Of a DNA stretch of 43,252 nucleotides, positions 19,661 to 29,403 are shown piece after piece. Each line of letters starts with the position of its first letter. Within the stretch, counting starts at the first letter, position 1. A program made the position numbers and the translations under genes. This stretch comes from Candidatus Nitrosopumilus sp. (lineage in GTDB: Archaea; Thermoproteota; Nitrososphaeria; Nitrososphaerales; Nitrosopumilaceae): NCBI GenBank assembly GCA_028279625.1, contig JANQNM010000079.1:1-43252 (forward strand), written 5' to 3'. A model generated the notes under the pieces. The model was not told the origin of the DNA and ran no database searches. It saw only the letters and a list, made by a program, of their open reading frames with translations.

Positions 19661-19978
19661 ATGACAAAGATTGATTGCGCACAAAATATCGAACTTGAAA
19701 AGGAATTAACAAAATTTCTACATGAACGTAACTATTCAACAAAACAAGAAAACGAATTGCTAATTGTAAATGAAAAACTATCAAAATCAGTACTGGAACT
19801 GTTTCTCCAGGAGACACACCGAACAAAGCACAAAATCATGCTTGTTGAGCCTGATTGTTTTTTACTTGCAATTCCGGTTAAAATGGAAGACATCGGGTTA
19901 GAAACATGTGAGTTTTGTGGATATACTAGCCACCCTGATCTAGTAAGTGTACATAGAAGATCTCATCAAGCTCTTTAA
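19661..19978 (+). CDS. Hypothetical protein with C-terminal C2H2-like finger
   Basis: 105 aa; CEFCGYTSHPDLVSVHRRSH. Confidence 0.65.
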   Translation: MTKIDCAQNIELEKELTKFLHERNYSTKQENELLIVNEKLSKSVLELFLQETHRTKHKIMLVEPDCFLLAIPVKMEDIGLETCEFCGYTSHPDLVSVHRRSHQAL

Positions 19979-20021
19979 AAAATCAGGACTCAAGTTTATT
20001 GGGATTTGAACTAAAGACAGA

Positions 20022-20150
20022 ATGCTTTATGAGGTTCATCTGCAAAATGGGAATATGTTCATAGAGTGTATCTGTACATGTTCCGACAAATGCAAAGATG
20101 GCTGTAAATGTAGTTGCAAAATTGGATGTAAATGCAAGTATGAAAACTAG
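20022..20150 (+). CDS. Metallothionein-like Cys-rich mini-protein (42 aa, 9 Cys)
   Basis: MLYEVHLQNGNMFIECICTCSDKCKDGCKCSCKIGCKCKYEN*; CxCxC and CxC clusters; stop overlaps next gene in ATGAAAACTAG. Confidence 0.75.
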   Translation: MLYEVHLQNGNMFIECICTCSDKCKDGCKCSCKIGCKCKYEN

Positions 20151-20697
20151 AAACAAAATCATAATCATTGCAGTTTTATTGTTTGTAATTCTTGATTTGC
20201 CTTTCTTTACCTCAATAACTGTAATTCATGATGTAATTCAAGTTTCTCATATCTTGCATTTTTGGAGTATTCCAATTGATACCCAAGTGACTGGAATAAA
20301 ACCAACATATCATGTAGGTGAGCAAATCAAGTTTACCGTATCTCACTATAACTTTGGCTACTATCAGGAATACCCGCAATATGAAATCTCAAAGGAAAAC
20401 GACAACATGCCGATAATTAATGGCGGTATGACAAATGATGGTCTTCATTATGGTCCCTTTACTGTTTTGACTATTTGGCCTGGCAACTGGCAAATTCATG
20501 AATACCGTGAAGACTACCTTGTAGACGAGAACGGGAACAGAGTTGACACAAAACCAACAGAAGGTTCTTGGAATACTGTCTCAGAGACAAAACCGATTTC
20601 ACTAGATGAACCTGGCAAGTATGCATTGCATGTTTACACAATGATACGAAATGGTGAAATTTCAATTCCTTTTGAGGTAATAGAAAATGAAAACTAG
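20140..20697 (+). CDS. Secreted/membrane hypothetical, cassette protein (MKTR...ENEN)
   Basis: MKTRNKIIIIAVLLFVILDLPF signal/TM; ends VIENEN*; ATG at 20140 preferred over ORF-track 20098. Confidence 0.75.
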   Translation: MKTRNKIIIIAVLLFVILDLPFFTSITVIHDVIQVSHILHFWSIPIDTQVTGIKPTYHVGEQIKFTVSHYNFGYYQEYPQYEISKENDNMPIINGGMTNDGLHYGPFTVLTIWPGNWQIHEYREDYLVDENGNRVDTKPTEGSWNTVSETKPISLDEPGKYALHVYTMIRNGEISIPFEVIENEN

Positions 20698-20698
20698 A
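20683..20698 (+). repeat. Gene-junction repeat GAAAATGAAAACTAGA
   Basis: Exact 16-mer; near-exact copies at 20139-20151, 20939-20953, 21754-21770, 22692-22707, 23794-23809. Confidence 0.85.
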
Positions 20699-20932
20699 CT
20701 TTTGGTAATTATCGGAATTGCATTGATGGTTGGTGGGTTTTCAGCAGTGATTTATTCGTCATATGTTCTGCTCCCTCCAGTTGAGCCGCCAGTGATGAAG
20801 CAAATGGAAGGGTTAGACTATGTTTTGTTAATGTACAAACAGGCATTTTTGCTCAATGGCATAATTGGAATATTTGTAACTGTGGCAGGAGTTGTTTTGT
20901 TTTGGAAAGAGAAAACCAGAAAGCAGACATGA
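20687..20932 (+). CDS. Small two-TM membrane protein, cassette protein (MKTR...)
   Basis: MKTRLLVIIGIALMVGGFSAVIYSSYV...GIIGIFVTVAGVVLFW; after its TGA the frame continues EKENEN*. Confidence 0.75.
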   Translation: MKTRLLVIIGIALMVGGFSAVIYSSYVLLPPVEPPVMKQMEGLDYVLLMYKQAFLLNGIIGIFVTVAGVVLFWKEKTRKQT

Positions 20933-20974
20933 GAAAAAGAAAATGAAAACTAGGCTTTATCACCAATACTAGAA

Positions 20975-21349
20975 TTATTTTCCATCCCAAGTACATGTAT
21001 CATGATTAAATGAGTGAGTGCTGTTTTCGATTTTTTTATCAGGCGCAAACCCTCCAGGAGTACAAAACTCAACGTACGGGTTTAGATCAGAACCTTGGCT
21101 TTCTTTGGGAACATTACAACCTGCAGCCTTGGCTCTTCCTATCTGACTATTTTCTGGCGTCCAATAATCATTTGCACCATCTTTTCGTAGAATTTCAGCA
21201 CAAGACATTTCATTCATCTCTAGTCTTTCAAGTTCTGCATTGGGAAATACTATGTTGAACTTATACACTAATGCAACTGAAAAAATCAAACTTGCTGAAA
21301 CTAAACATACTATTGGAATAATCCAAAAACGAAGAGCATCCTCTTCCAT
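20975..21349 (-). CDS. Membrane-anchored hypothetical protein
   Basis: 124 aa, N-terminal TM then Cys-containing region. Confidence 0.65.
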   Translation of the reverse strand: MEEDALRFWIIPIVCLVSASLIFSVALVYKFNIVFPNAELERLEMNEMSCAEILRKDGANDYWTPENSQIGRAKAAGCNVPKESQGSDLNPYVEFCTPGGFAPDKKIENSTHSFNHDTCTWDGK

Positions 21350-21523
21350 GATGTGATATAATGGATACTCTATTTATTGGCTTGAATTTTGACTCACTAT
21401 AAAAAGACGAAACATGCAAATAACCACAATTCTATTATTTTCAAAATTGTATCAATCTGTTTTGTCTAAAATTTGATGTGATCGATTCGAATTCTTTATG
21501 AGCTTCCCAAATTCATTTGATAC

Positions 21524-21757
21524 ATGAATGTGTATGTAAGAAAGGAAGTTCAGGCATTTGAGTATGTTTCTTTTACTGAATTCAAAAAAGAAAAAGATTT
21601 GGAGTTTTGTTGTGAGAAATTTAGAAAATATTGTGCAATAGTCGGTTCTTGGAGTGACAAAATAGGCAAATTCTCATTAGTTGAAGATAACAAATTGATA
21701 CCAATTGATTATTGTCCTTTTTGTGGGGAGAAAATAGAATACATTACTGTGGAATAA
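21524..21757 (+). CDS. Small protein with C-terminal CPFC motif
   Basis: 77 aa; IDYCPFCGEKIEYITVE*; frame continues NEN* after its TAA. Confidence 0.6.
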   Translation: MNVYVRKEVQAFEYVSFTEFKKEKDLEFCCEKFRKYCAIVGSWSDKIGKFSLVEDNKLIPIDYCPFCGEKIEYITVE

Positions 21758-21758
21758 A

Positions 21759-22706
21759 ATGAAAACTAGAATTTTACCTGTATTTGTTATTTCATTTATT
21801 TTGTTTGTTCCATTATTTGCCGAAAGTGTAAGAATTCCAGTTTCTAATGACGAATTGTTTGATTATCATGATTTTATTGTTCTTGGCAATATCTATGATG
21901 TAAAAATATCTGGCCAATTCATTGAATATCATATTGATATTGAGGAATTAGTAAAGCCCGATTCTTTTGGGAACGATTCTGTTATTGCGTTAGGATGTAA
22001 CCCAAATAATTCTAGAGTGGGCGGTGGTTGCCCTGTCTATGAAGAAGGTCAAAGAGGCTTGTTCTTAATATCAGAACGTGATGGGGAACTTTACTTAGGC
22101 GAGTCTCGTGTTTTAGATGTAAAGTGTACTGCACAAGAGTTTCTCTCATCCTACAGAGGACTAAAACCTAACATGCTTTTGACGCAAGACGGGCAGTCTG
22201 ATGTATTTTTTACAGGAAAACCCCTTTTCATTAATTACGTTGTAGATAACTTGAATATGACAAAATATGATTATTTTGTAAAACTAGGATCACACAAGAG
22301 CGGCATTAGTCCCTTTAGTTTTTCTGAAGTTGTAAATGGAACTATGCCTGAATGTAAAAGATTTGAAACAGTTAACGTCTTTTTTGTACCCACCATAATG
22401 GGCACATATGGTTTTAGCTCAGATTATGACACCGGTAGCTTTAGCTTTTACGGAATTGCAATCATTGATCATGGAACAAATCCGCGACAACAAAGTGATG
22501 CCGGAATCAAAGCACAAGACATTTGGTGTAAGGAGAATCTGTTTTTGATACTAAAAAATGACAACACCAAAGCTCGCTATGACAACCATCCTGCATGTGT
22601 TTCAAAAGACACTATTCCAAAACTAATCGAGCGTGAGTGGGGATATGTTCCTCAAGAAAGCAAATACGATGAATTTCTTGAAGAGAGTATGGAAAATGAA
22701 AACTAG
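21759..22706 (+). CDS. Secreted hypothetical, cassette protein (MKTR...ENEN)
   Basis: MKTRILPVFVISFILFVPLFAES signal; ends SMENEN*. Confidence 0.75.
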   Translation: MKTRILPVFVISFILFVPLFAESVRIPVSNDELFDYHDFIVLGNIYDVKISGQFIEYHIDIEELVKPDSFGNDSVIALGCNPNNSRVGGGCPVYEEGQRGLFLISERDGELYLGESRVLDVKCTAQEFLSSYRGLKPNMLLTQDGQSDVFFTGKPLFINYVVDNLNMTKYDYFVKLGSHKSGISPFSFSEVVNGTMPECKRFETVNVFFVPTIMGTYGFSSDYDTGSFSFYGIAIIDHGTNPRQQSDAGIKAQDIWCKENLFLILKNDNTKARYDNHPACVSKDTIPKLIEREWGYVPQESKYDEFLEESMENEN

Positions 22707-22845
22707 AACATTGATAATAATTGCAATAATCATCCCTGTTGCAGGATTTACGATCTACACGTCAGGTGCATTTACTCCATTACACTCAGATCTCTCAGAA
22801 TGTTACTACACTGATGGCCAAAGCAATACCCCCAACCATGCATAA
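22696..22845 (+). CDS. Short (possibly truncated) cassette protein
   Basis: MKTRTLIIIAIIIPVAGFTIYTSGAFTPLHSDLSECYYTDGQSNTPNHA*. Confidence 0.6.
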   Translation: MKTRTLIIIAIIIPVAGFTIYTSGAFTPLHSDLSECYYTDGQSNTPNHA

Positions 22846-23004
22846 TTGTAGATGGATGGTATGACATGTTGCAAGAATCCTCAATAAAGATGATACATCT
22901 TGAATTAGTACAAAATTTTGAGTAGTGTTTTCAATAACGCCTTATCGTTTTCATTTTTTGTACTCAGCGTCATGTTTAATAAAAAAACAACTACTGCCAT
23001 TACT

Positions 23005-23808
23005 ATGCTCAACAAAAAAATTATTTCAGTAATTGCCATAATCATTATAATTGGAATTAGTTTAGCTGCTGTTGATTTATTTTCTAACACTGAATCTCAA
23101 TCGCTAGTCGTAGAGGACTCTGATACACTAAAAATAACTGGAAAATACGCCAAAGAAATTTGTAATGTGATAGAAACTCCTTGTCCTGAAAATGTAGAGT
23201 TTGATGGTACTGCTGGACCAAATAATTCCGTTGAATACAAGTATGCCAGCAAAAAATCAATTTATTATTTTAAGATATTAGACCAACAACTAGAATTTAT
23301 GGGGAAAAAATTTGTTGATGGGGAATGGCAAGTTGTTGCTGATGAGTGGACTGTTTTGATAAACGGAGATGACTCATACCCTATAGAAACATTTTCTGAA
23401 ATTACATTTGAGAATGATTATGATGAATATGGATTAAAAATTAACTTTGTAGAACTAAGAGAAATTTTCCCAAACAATTCGGTGCCTAGATATGACACAC
23501 AACATACTGCAACTGTTGATAAGAATTCCATGTATACCGTAGTTAGCGAAATTCAAAATCGAGATGATATTGAAAAGGATTTTTTCTATGAAGTGATACT
23601 TGTTGCACCCAATGGAGATGTTGAAACATCTAAGGATAAGGAAACTATCTTACCTTATGATACAATGTTAGTTGATTCAGGAGGAAGTAGAATGTATCCT
23701 GGAGAATACGCAGTTGAAGTGTATCTTTATGAGCATCGTAGTGTACGTGATCAAGCAATACCTGTCTCCCAAGTTTGGTTTCTAGAAGAAAAAGAAAATG
23801 AAAACTAG
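23005..23808 (+). CDS. Membrane-anchored hypothetical protein ending EKENEN
   Basis: MLNKKIISVIAIIIIIGISLAAVDLF anchor; ends EEKENEN*. Confidence 0.7.
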   Translation: MLNKKIISVIAIIIIIGISLAAVDLFSNTESQSLVVEDSDTLKITGKYAKEICNVIETPCPENVEFDGTAGPNNSVEYKYASKKSIYYFKILDQQLEFMGKKFVDGEWQVVADEWTVLINGDDSYPIETFSEITFENDYDEYGLKINFVELREIFPNNSVPRYDTQHTATVDKNSMYTVVSEIQNRDDIEKDFFYEVILVAPNGDVETSKDKETILPYDTMLVDSGGSRMYPGEYAVEVYLYEHRSVRDQAIPVSQVWFLEEKENEN

Positions 23809-24142
23809 AGTTCAAACCTATTGGAGTTCAGACATGCAAACTTGTTAGGATTCGAATGTTGAGTCTAAAGGGACGTGTACTTTTCTGGGTTTTAATTTAG
23901 ACCCATTTTGTGCCTAAAAACCAATACTCGTAAAACGATGATTGGTCTATGAGCCACAACTGAGAAAATTAGTAACTTATTTGAATTTTAAAAATTCTCG
24001 GAGAACTTTGGCTGCACCAGAATGATCACATGCCTCTAACCTGTCAATTAGGTAAGAATCATTCAGATTCGAACCAAAGATTAGGAAAAGTCTAGAACAT
24101 ACGATTATCATTAGCACTTGTTTTTGGAATTCGTTGAAAGAG

Positions 24143-24502
24143 CTACATTAATTGAACATATGAGAGACGGTTATTCCAGGGATCCTTGAAGTCAAAATAC
24201 CTTACTGTTCCTTCAATATTTACAATGTCCTCTATGTTAGAAGTAAGATTCTTTGCAAGCTTGTGTGATGTTTCAATATCTTCTGTCTCAAAGCGAATAA
24301 TCGATGACTCGCCACCAAGTTTAAGATAATCAGTGTCATCAAGTTGTAGCCATACATTGTCTGTTAATTTCAATTCAATTGTTCCTGGTGCAGGTTCCAT
24401 TACTTCGATATTTTCTCCTAGTAAGGATTTGTACCAGATAACGGCCTCCTTAACATCCTTAACTGCAATTCCAATCGTTATGCCTTTAATTTTTTGATTC
24501 AT
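24143..24502 (-). CDS. VOC (glyoxalase/bleomycin resistance) family protein
   Basis: GITIGIAVKDVKEAVIWYKSLLGE...RYFDFKDPWNNRLSYVQ. Confidence 0.8.
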   Translation of the reverse strand: MNQKIKGITIGIAVKDVKEAVIWYKSLLGENIEVMEPAPGTIELKLTDNVWLQLDDTDYLKLGGESSIIRFETEDIETSHKLAKNLTSNIEDIVNIEGTVRYFDFKDPWNNRLSYVQLM

Positions 24503-24620
24503 AATGAATTCTTCTTATTTAATAATTACAAGTCCCATATTTAAAAAATGGATTTTGTTTGTAGTAATGTTGTTATAAAATTGCTGATATCTTGTTTTAT
24601 TACAATTTTGTATAGACCAA

Positions 24621-24705
24621 CTGAATCTCCATAGAATTGAATCCTTACAGACCCAGACTATATCTGAACTAAATTTAGTCCCTCATGGGAAATTTTCTCT
24701 TTGGT
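24621..24705. repeat. Dispersed intergenic repeat, copy 1
   Basis: Shares ...TTGAATCNTTACAGACNCAGACTANATCTGAACTAAATTTAGTCCCTCATGGG... with 31648-31732. Confidence 0.8.
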
Positions 24706-24842
24706 TCCAATCTCTAATGTTTACTAATTCGCCAGAAAATGCTGTCCTAAATTTTACATAATTTTTTGATTTATGTATAAATCACTGTTATTGTTTTATT
24801 ATATGAAAAATATTTAAAAATGTATTATGCTATGAATATCAT

Positions 24843-26372
24843 ATGCACATAATTCTAACAACTCCCCCAGAATATAGAGATCTGACTACACCTGCACAAG
24901 TTCTTGGGCCTCCTATTGGCTTATTGTATATGGCATCTTATGCAAGACATTATGGTTATCTGAAAAAAACAAATTCAACTATTGAAATCTATGATGCATT
25001 CACAGAACACATCAAACATGAACAATTTGTAAGAGACATCATTGAAAAAAAGCCGGATGTCATTGGAACTACAGTAACTTCACGAATGTTTCTAGTTACT
25101 ATGTCTTGTTTAGCTAGAATCCATCATGCATTACCTGAAACAAAAATTGTTTTAGGTGGTATACATCCAACATTTACGGCAAAAAAAATAATCGAAACAT
25201 TTCCATTTGTTGATTGTATAATAAAAGGTGAGGCTGAAAAATCATTTTCTGAATTACTGTTAGCATATTACAACAATGAAGATGTTTCTAAAGTTAAGGG
25301 AATAACTGTGTTCAAAAATGGATTGTTCATTGATAACGAACCTGATACCATGAAAAATCTTGATGAGATACCATTTCCTGCACGCGATTTAGTGGATAAT
25401 GTACGTTATGGATACACCTGGAATGGAGTTGATTTGACTTATGGAAAATTTACGGCAATTGTTACATCACGAGGATGTCCATTCACATGTAAATTTTGTA
25501 CAAATTGGATGTTTGCAAATAGGAGTTTAAGAGTTCGATCAATTGAGAACATAATTTCTGAACTTGAATTGCTTCAAGCAGAAGGTTACAAATCATGTGT
25601 CATAATTGATGATATTTTTACGTTTGATAAAAAAAGAGTTATCGAATTGTGCAGACAGATTAAAGAGAAAAAGATTAATCTTGTATTTTATTGTGAAGGA
25701 AGGGTAGACTCTAATGATCCAGAGATGTTCAAAGCTATGAAAGAAGCTGGATTCTCATCCATCATGTTTGGAATTGAAAGTGGTTCGCAAAAAATCTTGG
25801 ATCATTATCAAAAAGGAATAAAACCTGAAATCACAAAATTGGCCGTAAAAAATGCTAAAGACGCAGGACTTCATGCAATTGGAGCATTTATTATTGGTGC
25901 AATCCCCGAAACGAAAAATGATGTAAAAGAAACACTGAAACATATTCATGAACTAGAACTTGATGGGTTGGAAGTAAACGCATTAGGTATGGCTCCTTGG
26001 GATCCATTATATCAAAAAATAGAATACGAGAAAAAAACAAAAGAACATGATTGGATGCGAGATCATTTGGTGTCTGAATATTATGATAATTTCACGCAAG
26101 AAGAATTAGCAAAATACGTTGAGGATGCGTACTATTCTTTTTTCAGAATTGGGATATTAAATAATATCAAAAAAATGGCTCGTGGATTTTTCAATCATCC
26201 AGATGCACGTCACGCAATCTTGCGTTGTATTTTTAATTATAATGCATGGAAAGTTGCCAAAGAAGGCGGGAAACCAACTCACAAAATTGAAGAAATTTTG
26301 ATGAATGGAAATGATTTAGAATTTATGGATGAGAAACATCTTAAGAAATTAATGATTGAGAGCAAAAACTAG
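24843..26372 (+). CDS. B12-binding-domain radical SAM protein
   Basis: N-terminal cobalamin-type domain (VLGGIHPTF...IIKGEAE), CPFTCKFC, FGIESGSQKIL. Confidence 0.9.
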   Translation: MHIILTTPPEYRDLTTPAQVLGPPIGLLYMASYARHYGYLKKTNSTIEIYDAFTEHIKHEQFVRDIIEKKPDVIGTTVTSRMFLVTMSCLARIHHALPETKIVLGGIHPTFTAKKIIETFPFVDCIIKGEAEKSFSELLLAYYNNEDVSKVKGITVFKNGLFIDNEPDTMKNLDEIPFPARDLVDNVRYGYTWNGVDLTYGKFTAIVTSRGCPFTCKFCTNWMFANRSLRVRSIENIISELELLQAEGYKSCVIIDDIFTFDKKRVIELCRQIKEKKINLVFYCEGRVDSNDPEMFKAMKEAGFSSIMFGIESGSQKILDHYQKGIKPEITKLAVKNAKDAGLHAIGAFIIGAIPETKNDVKETLKHIHELELDGLEVNALGMAPWDPLYQKIEYEKKTKEHDWMRDHLVSEYYDNFTQEELAKYVEDAYYSFFRIGILNNIKKMARGFFNHPDARHAILRCIFNYNAWKVAKEGGKPTHKIEEILMNGNDLEFMDEKHLKKLMIESKN

Positions 26373-26650
26373 TTTATTTTCGACCCATTTTGTGTCCAAA
26401 AAAGGTTCAATCCTCTAGGATTTGAATCCAAATATAGTTTTTCAACAAGTTCTTTTCTTTTTGGAATGCCAGTAAATATGATTTCATCATTTTTGATTAC
26501 TGCAGGAGCTGTAAATACTGGAAACTTTTCTAAAATTTTGTGGTTTTTTGTAATATCTACTACCTCAAAATCTACGCCAAGTTCATCTAACATTTTTTCA
26601 ATTTTGTCACATCCCACACAGCCTTCTGATGTAATAACTTGAATTTTCAT
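26369..26650 (-). CDS. Thioredoxin/glutaredoxin-like protein
   Basis: MKIQVITSEGCVGCDKIEKMLDELGVDFEVVDI...FPVFTAPAVI. Confidence 0.8.
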   Translation of the reverse strand: MKIQVITSEGCVGCDKIEKMLDELGVDFEVVDITKNHKILEKFPVFTAPAVIKNDEIIFTGIPKRKELVEKLYLDSNPRGLNLFWTQNGSKIN

Positions 26651-26656
26651 TGTGCT

Positions 26657-26794
26657 CTACTCTTTGACAAACTGTTTTGGGTTCATTTCAAAAGCCATCT
26701 TGCAAGATGCACAACAAAAATGATAAACTTTACCTTTGTATTCAGCAGCATCGTTTTTTTCTGATACTTCCATACCGCAGACTGGATCTATCAT
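26657..26794 (-). CDS. YHS-domain mini-protein (45 aa)
   Basis: MIDPVCGMEVSEKNDAAEYKGKVYHFCCASCKMAFEMNPKQFVKE*; not in ORF track. Confidence 0.85.
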   Translation of the reverse strand: MIDPVCGMEVSEKNDAAEYKGKVYHFCCASCKMAFEMNPKQFVKE

Positions 26795-26841
26795 AACATG
26801 TCTTCGTGTTTCAGATTTTTAACTGTATTTCTACTAACATT

Positions 26842-26859
26842 GAATAGTGTAAACTATTC
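26842..26859. promoter_or_regulatory. Imperfect palindrome GAATAGTGTAAACTATTC, candidate operator
   Basis: 16 of 18 positions symmetrical; in divergent intergenic region between YHS and P-type ATPase genes. Confidence 0.5.
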
Positions 26860-26942
26860 CACTAATTCGATAGTTGTACCATTTCTTTAATCTAAAAACT
26901 TTCACGTGATTTAAGAGTAAGAAAATCACAATAAAAATAGGA

Positions 26943-29375
26943 ATGAAAGGATCGGAAACAAAACAAAATGCAAAGACTGTCTTAAAAATTGGAGGAATGC
27001 ATTGCGCTGGTTGTGTGAATATTATTCAAAACAAACTATCTGAAACTCAAGGTGTTGAAAAATGTGAAGTAAACTTGGGTTCTGAAAAAGCAGTTTTAGA
27101 ATATGATCCAGAAATAACAGACATTACAAAACTTGAGAATGCAATAAAGAGCACTGGATACAAAGTTGTTTATGAAAAATTTACTCTGTCGATTGAAGGA
27201 TTATCTGATTCAAGCGATGCTCATCAACTTGAAAAGAAACTCAAATCTATTCTTGGCATAAAGAATGCATCTGTAAATTATGGAAACTCTCAAGCCATTA
27301 TTGAGTACAATTCTGTATTGCTGTCTCTTGCAGATATTAGAAGATGCGTTGAGGATTTGGGCTACCACATTGTTAGTGAAGATATTTCCTCTTCTGCAGA
27401 AGAGATAGAAGCCAAAAAAACTAAAAAATTACTTGTAATTGGTACTCTCTTTAGCATTCCAATAATCTTGTTTGGTCATTTTGGTGCTCACTATCTATCC
27501 TTGCCGCTGTCAGGAACTCCTGAGAGTGTCTACATTTCTTTTGCATGTGCAACTATCGTCCAATTCTTTGTAGGGAGAAGGTTCTATGTTGGTGCATTCA
27601 AGATTGCAAAGATGAAATCTGCAAATATGGATACATTGATAGTTTTAGGAACAACTTCTGCATTTGTCTTTAGTGTATACCATACATTTCCAACTGTAGT
27701 CTTTGAGCATATCCATTATAGTGCAACTGCCATGGTTATTACGTTCATTTTACTTGGTAAATTCCTTGAAAATAAAACAAAAGGAAAGGCATCTTCTACA
27801 ATCAAAAAACTACTTGAACTTCAACCAAAGGTTGCACTTGTCAGAAAAGATGGTGTTGAATCTGAAGTCCCAGTTGAATTATTACAACAAGGAGACGTTG
27901 TAATAGTAAAACCTGGACAAAAAATTCCCGTAGACTCTGAAATAATTGATGGTGTATCAACTGTTGATGAATCTATGGTAACAGGTGAATCTGTACCTGT
28001 CACAAAAAAGACAAACGATTCTGTAATTGGTGGAACAGTTAATCAAGAAGGCTCTCTTACTATCAAGGTTTCAAAAACAGGAAGTGAATCCTTTCTATCT
28101 CAAGTCGTCTCATTAGTTGAAGATGCCATGGGCAAAAAACCTGCACTGCAGCAGATTGTCGACAAGGTTGCAGGGAGATTTGCATTTGCAGTAATGGGTA
28201 TTGCACTTGTGACTTTCATCTCGTGGATGATAGGTGTACCTGGAGAGACTATGACTGCACTAATTCCAACTGTAGCTGTTTTGGTTGTTGCATGTCCTTG
28301 TGCATTAGGTTTGGCAACTCCTACTGCGATAATGGTTGGTATGGCAAAGGCTGCACAAAATGGTGTCATTTTCAAGGGCGGACCTAGCTTGGAATTATTA
28401 TCTAAAATCAACACAATTGTTTTTGATAAGACAGGAACATTAACTGAAGGAAAACCAAAAGTTACAGATGTTATTACCGTAAATGAAATTGCAGTTGTTG
28501 GTGGAAACACTTCAAACAAAAATTCACTTTTAGAGATTGCTGCATCCGTCGAAAGAAAATCAGAACATCCTCTTGCTCGCTCTTTGGTAAACTACGCAAA
28601 AGAAACTGGAGTTACAATCAATGAACCTTCTATGTTTGTTTCTGTTTCAGGAAAGGGCGTCAAAGCAAAATATAGAGATCAAAACGTTATGGTCGGTAAA
28701 AAAACTATGATGGAAAAAGAAGGAATCAGTTTAGACAAAGTTTCAGAGCAAATTCATCAATTAGAAAATCAGGGAAAGACAATCTCACTTATTGCTATAG
28801 AAAAAGAACTTGCAGGAATCATTGCGTTTTTAGATACTCCAAAACCCTCTGCAAAACTTACAATCAAACACCTAAACGAAAAAGGAATTGAAGTAATCAT
28901 GCTTACAGGAGATAATGAACTTACAGCATCCACTATTGCAAAAGATATTGGAATTAAGAAAATTCTTGCAAATCTTATGCCTTCAGAAAAGGTTGATGCA
29001 ATTGTCAGTCTTCAAAAAGAAGGAAAAACTGTGGCAATGGTTGGAGATGGAATCAATGATGCTCCTGCACTCTCGCAGTCTGATGTAGGAATTGCAATTG
29101 GCAGTGGTACTGACATTGCCCTTGAGTCAGGAAATGTCGTATTGGTTCGTGATAACCTTGTTGATGTATTATCTGCTATCGAAATAAGCAAGAAAACACT
29201 TAGAAAAATTAAACAAAATTTGGTCTACGCCTTTGCATACAACACTGCACTTATCCCAGTTGCAGGCTTTGGCCTGCTTTATCCAGCATTAGCTGGATTG
29301 GCAATGGCTGCAAGTTCTGTTTCTGTTGTATCCAGCTCATTAATGCTCAAACGTTGGAAACCAAAATTTAGCTGA
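26943..29375 (+). CDS. copA: Copper-type P1B ATPase with two HMA domains
   Basis: MHCAGCV HMA domain plus a degenerate second HMA; CPCALGLATP, DKTGTLTEGKP, GDGINDAPALSQSDVGIAIG, SEHPLA. Confidence 0.95.
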   Translation: MKGSETKQNAKTVLKIGGMHCAGCVNIIQNKLSETQGVEKCEVNLGSEKAVLEYDPEITDITKLENAIKSTGYKVVYEKFTLSIEGLSDSSDAHQLEKKLKSILGIKNASVNYGNSQAIIEYNSVLLSLADIRRCVEDLGYHIVSEDISSSAEEIEAKKTKKLLVIGTLFSIPIILFGHFGAHYLSLPLSGTPESVYISFACATIVQFFVGRRFYVGAFKIAKMKSANMDTLIVLGTTSAFVFSVYHTFPTVVFEHIHYSATAMVITFILLGKFLENKTKGKASSTIKKLLELQPKVALVRKDGVESEVPVELLQQGDVVIVKPGQKIPVDSEIIDGVSTVDESMVTGESVPVTKKTNDSVIGGTVNQEGSLTIKVSKTGSESFLSQVVSLVEDAMGKKPALQQIVDKVAGRFAFAVMGIALVTFISWMIGVPGETMTALIPTVAVLVVACPCALGLATPTAIMVGMAKAAQNGVIFKGGPSLELLSKINTIVFDKTGTLTEGKPKVTDVITVNEIAVVGGNTSNKNSLLEIAASVERKSEHPLARSLVNYAKETGVTINEPSMFVSVSGKGVKAKYRDQNVMVGKKTMMEKEGISLDKVSEQIHQLENQGKTISLIAIEKELAGIIAFLDTPKPSAKLTIKHLNEKGIEVIMLTGDNELTASTIAKDIGIKKILANLMPSEKVDAIVSLQKEGKTVAMVGDGINDAPALSQSDVGIAIGSGTDIALESGNVVLVRDNLVDVLSAIEISKKTLRKIKQNLVYAFAYNTALIPVAGFGLLYPALAGLAMAASSVSVVSSSLMLKRWKPKFS

Positions 29376-29403
29376 AAAATATTAAAAAAAGTAAATTTGC
29401 TAT

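Noticed and set aside
27703-28519. Alternative-frame/antisense ORFs within copA
   Set aside because: Shadows of a strong P-type ATPase CDS
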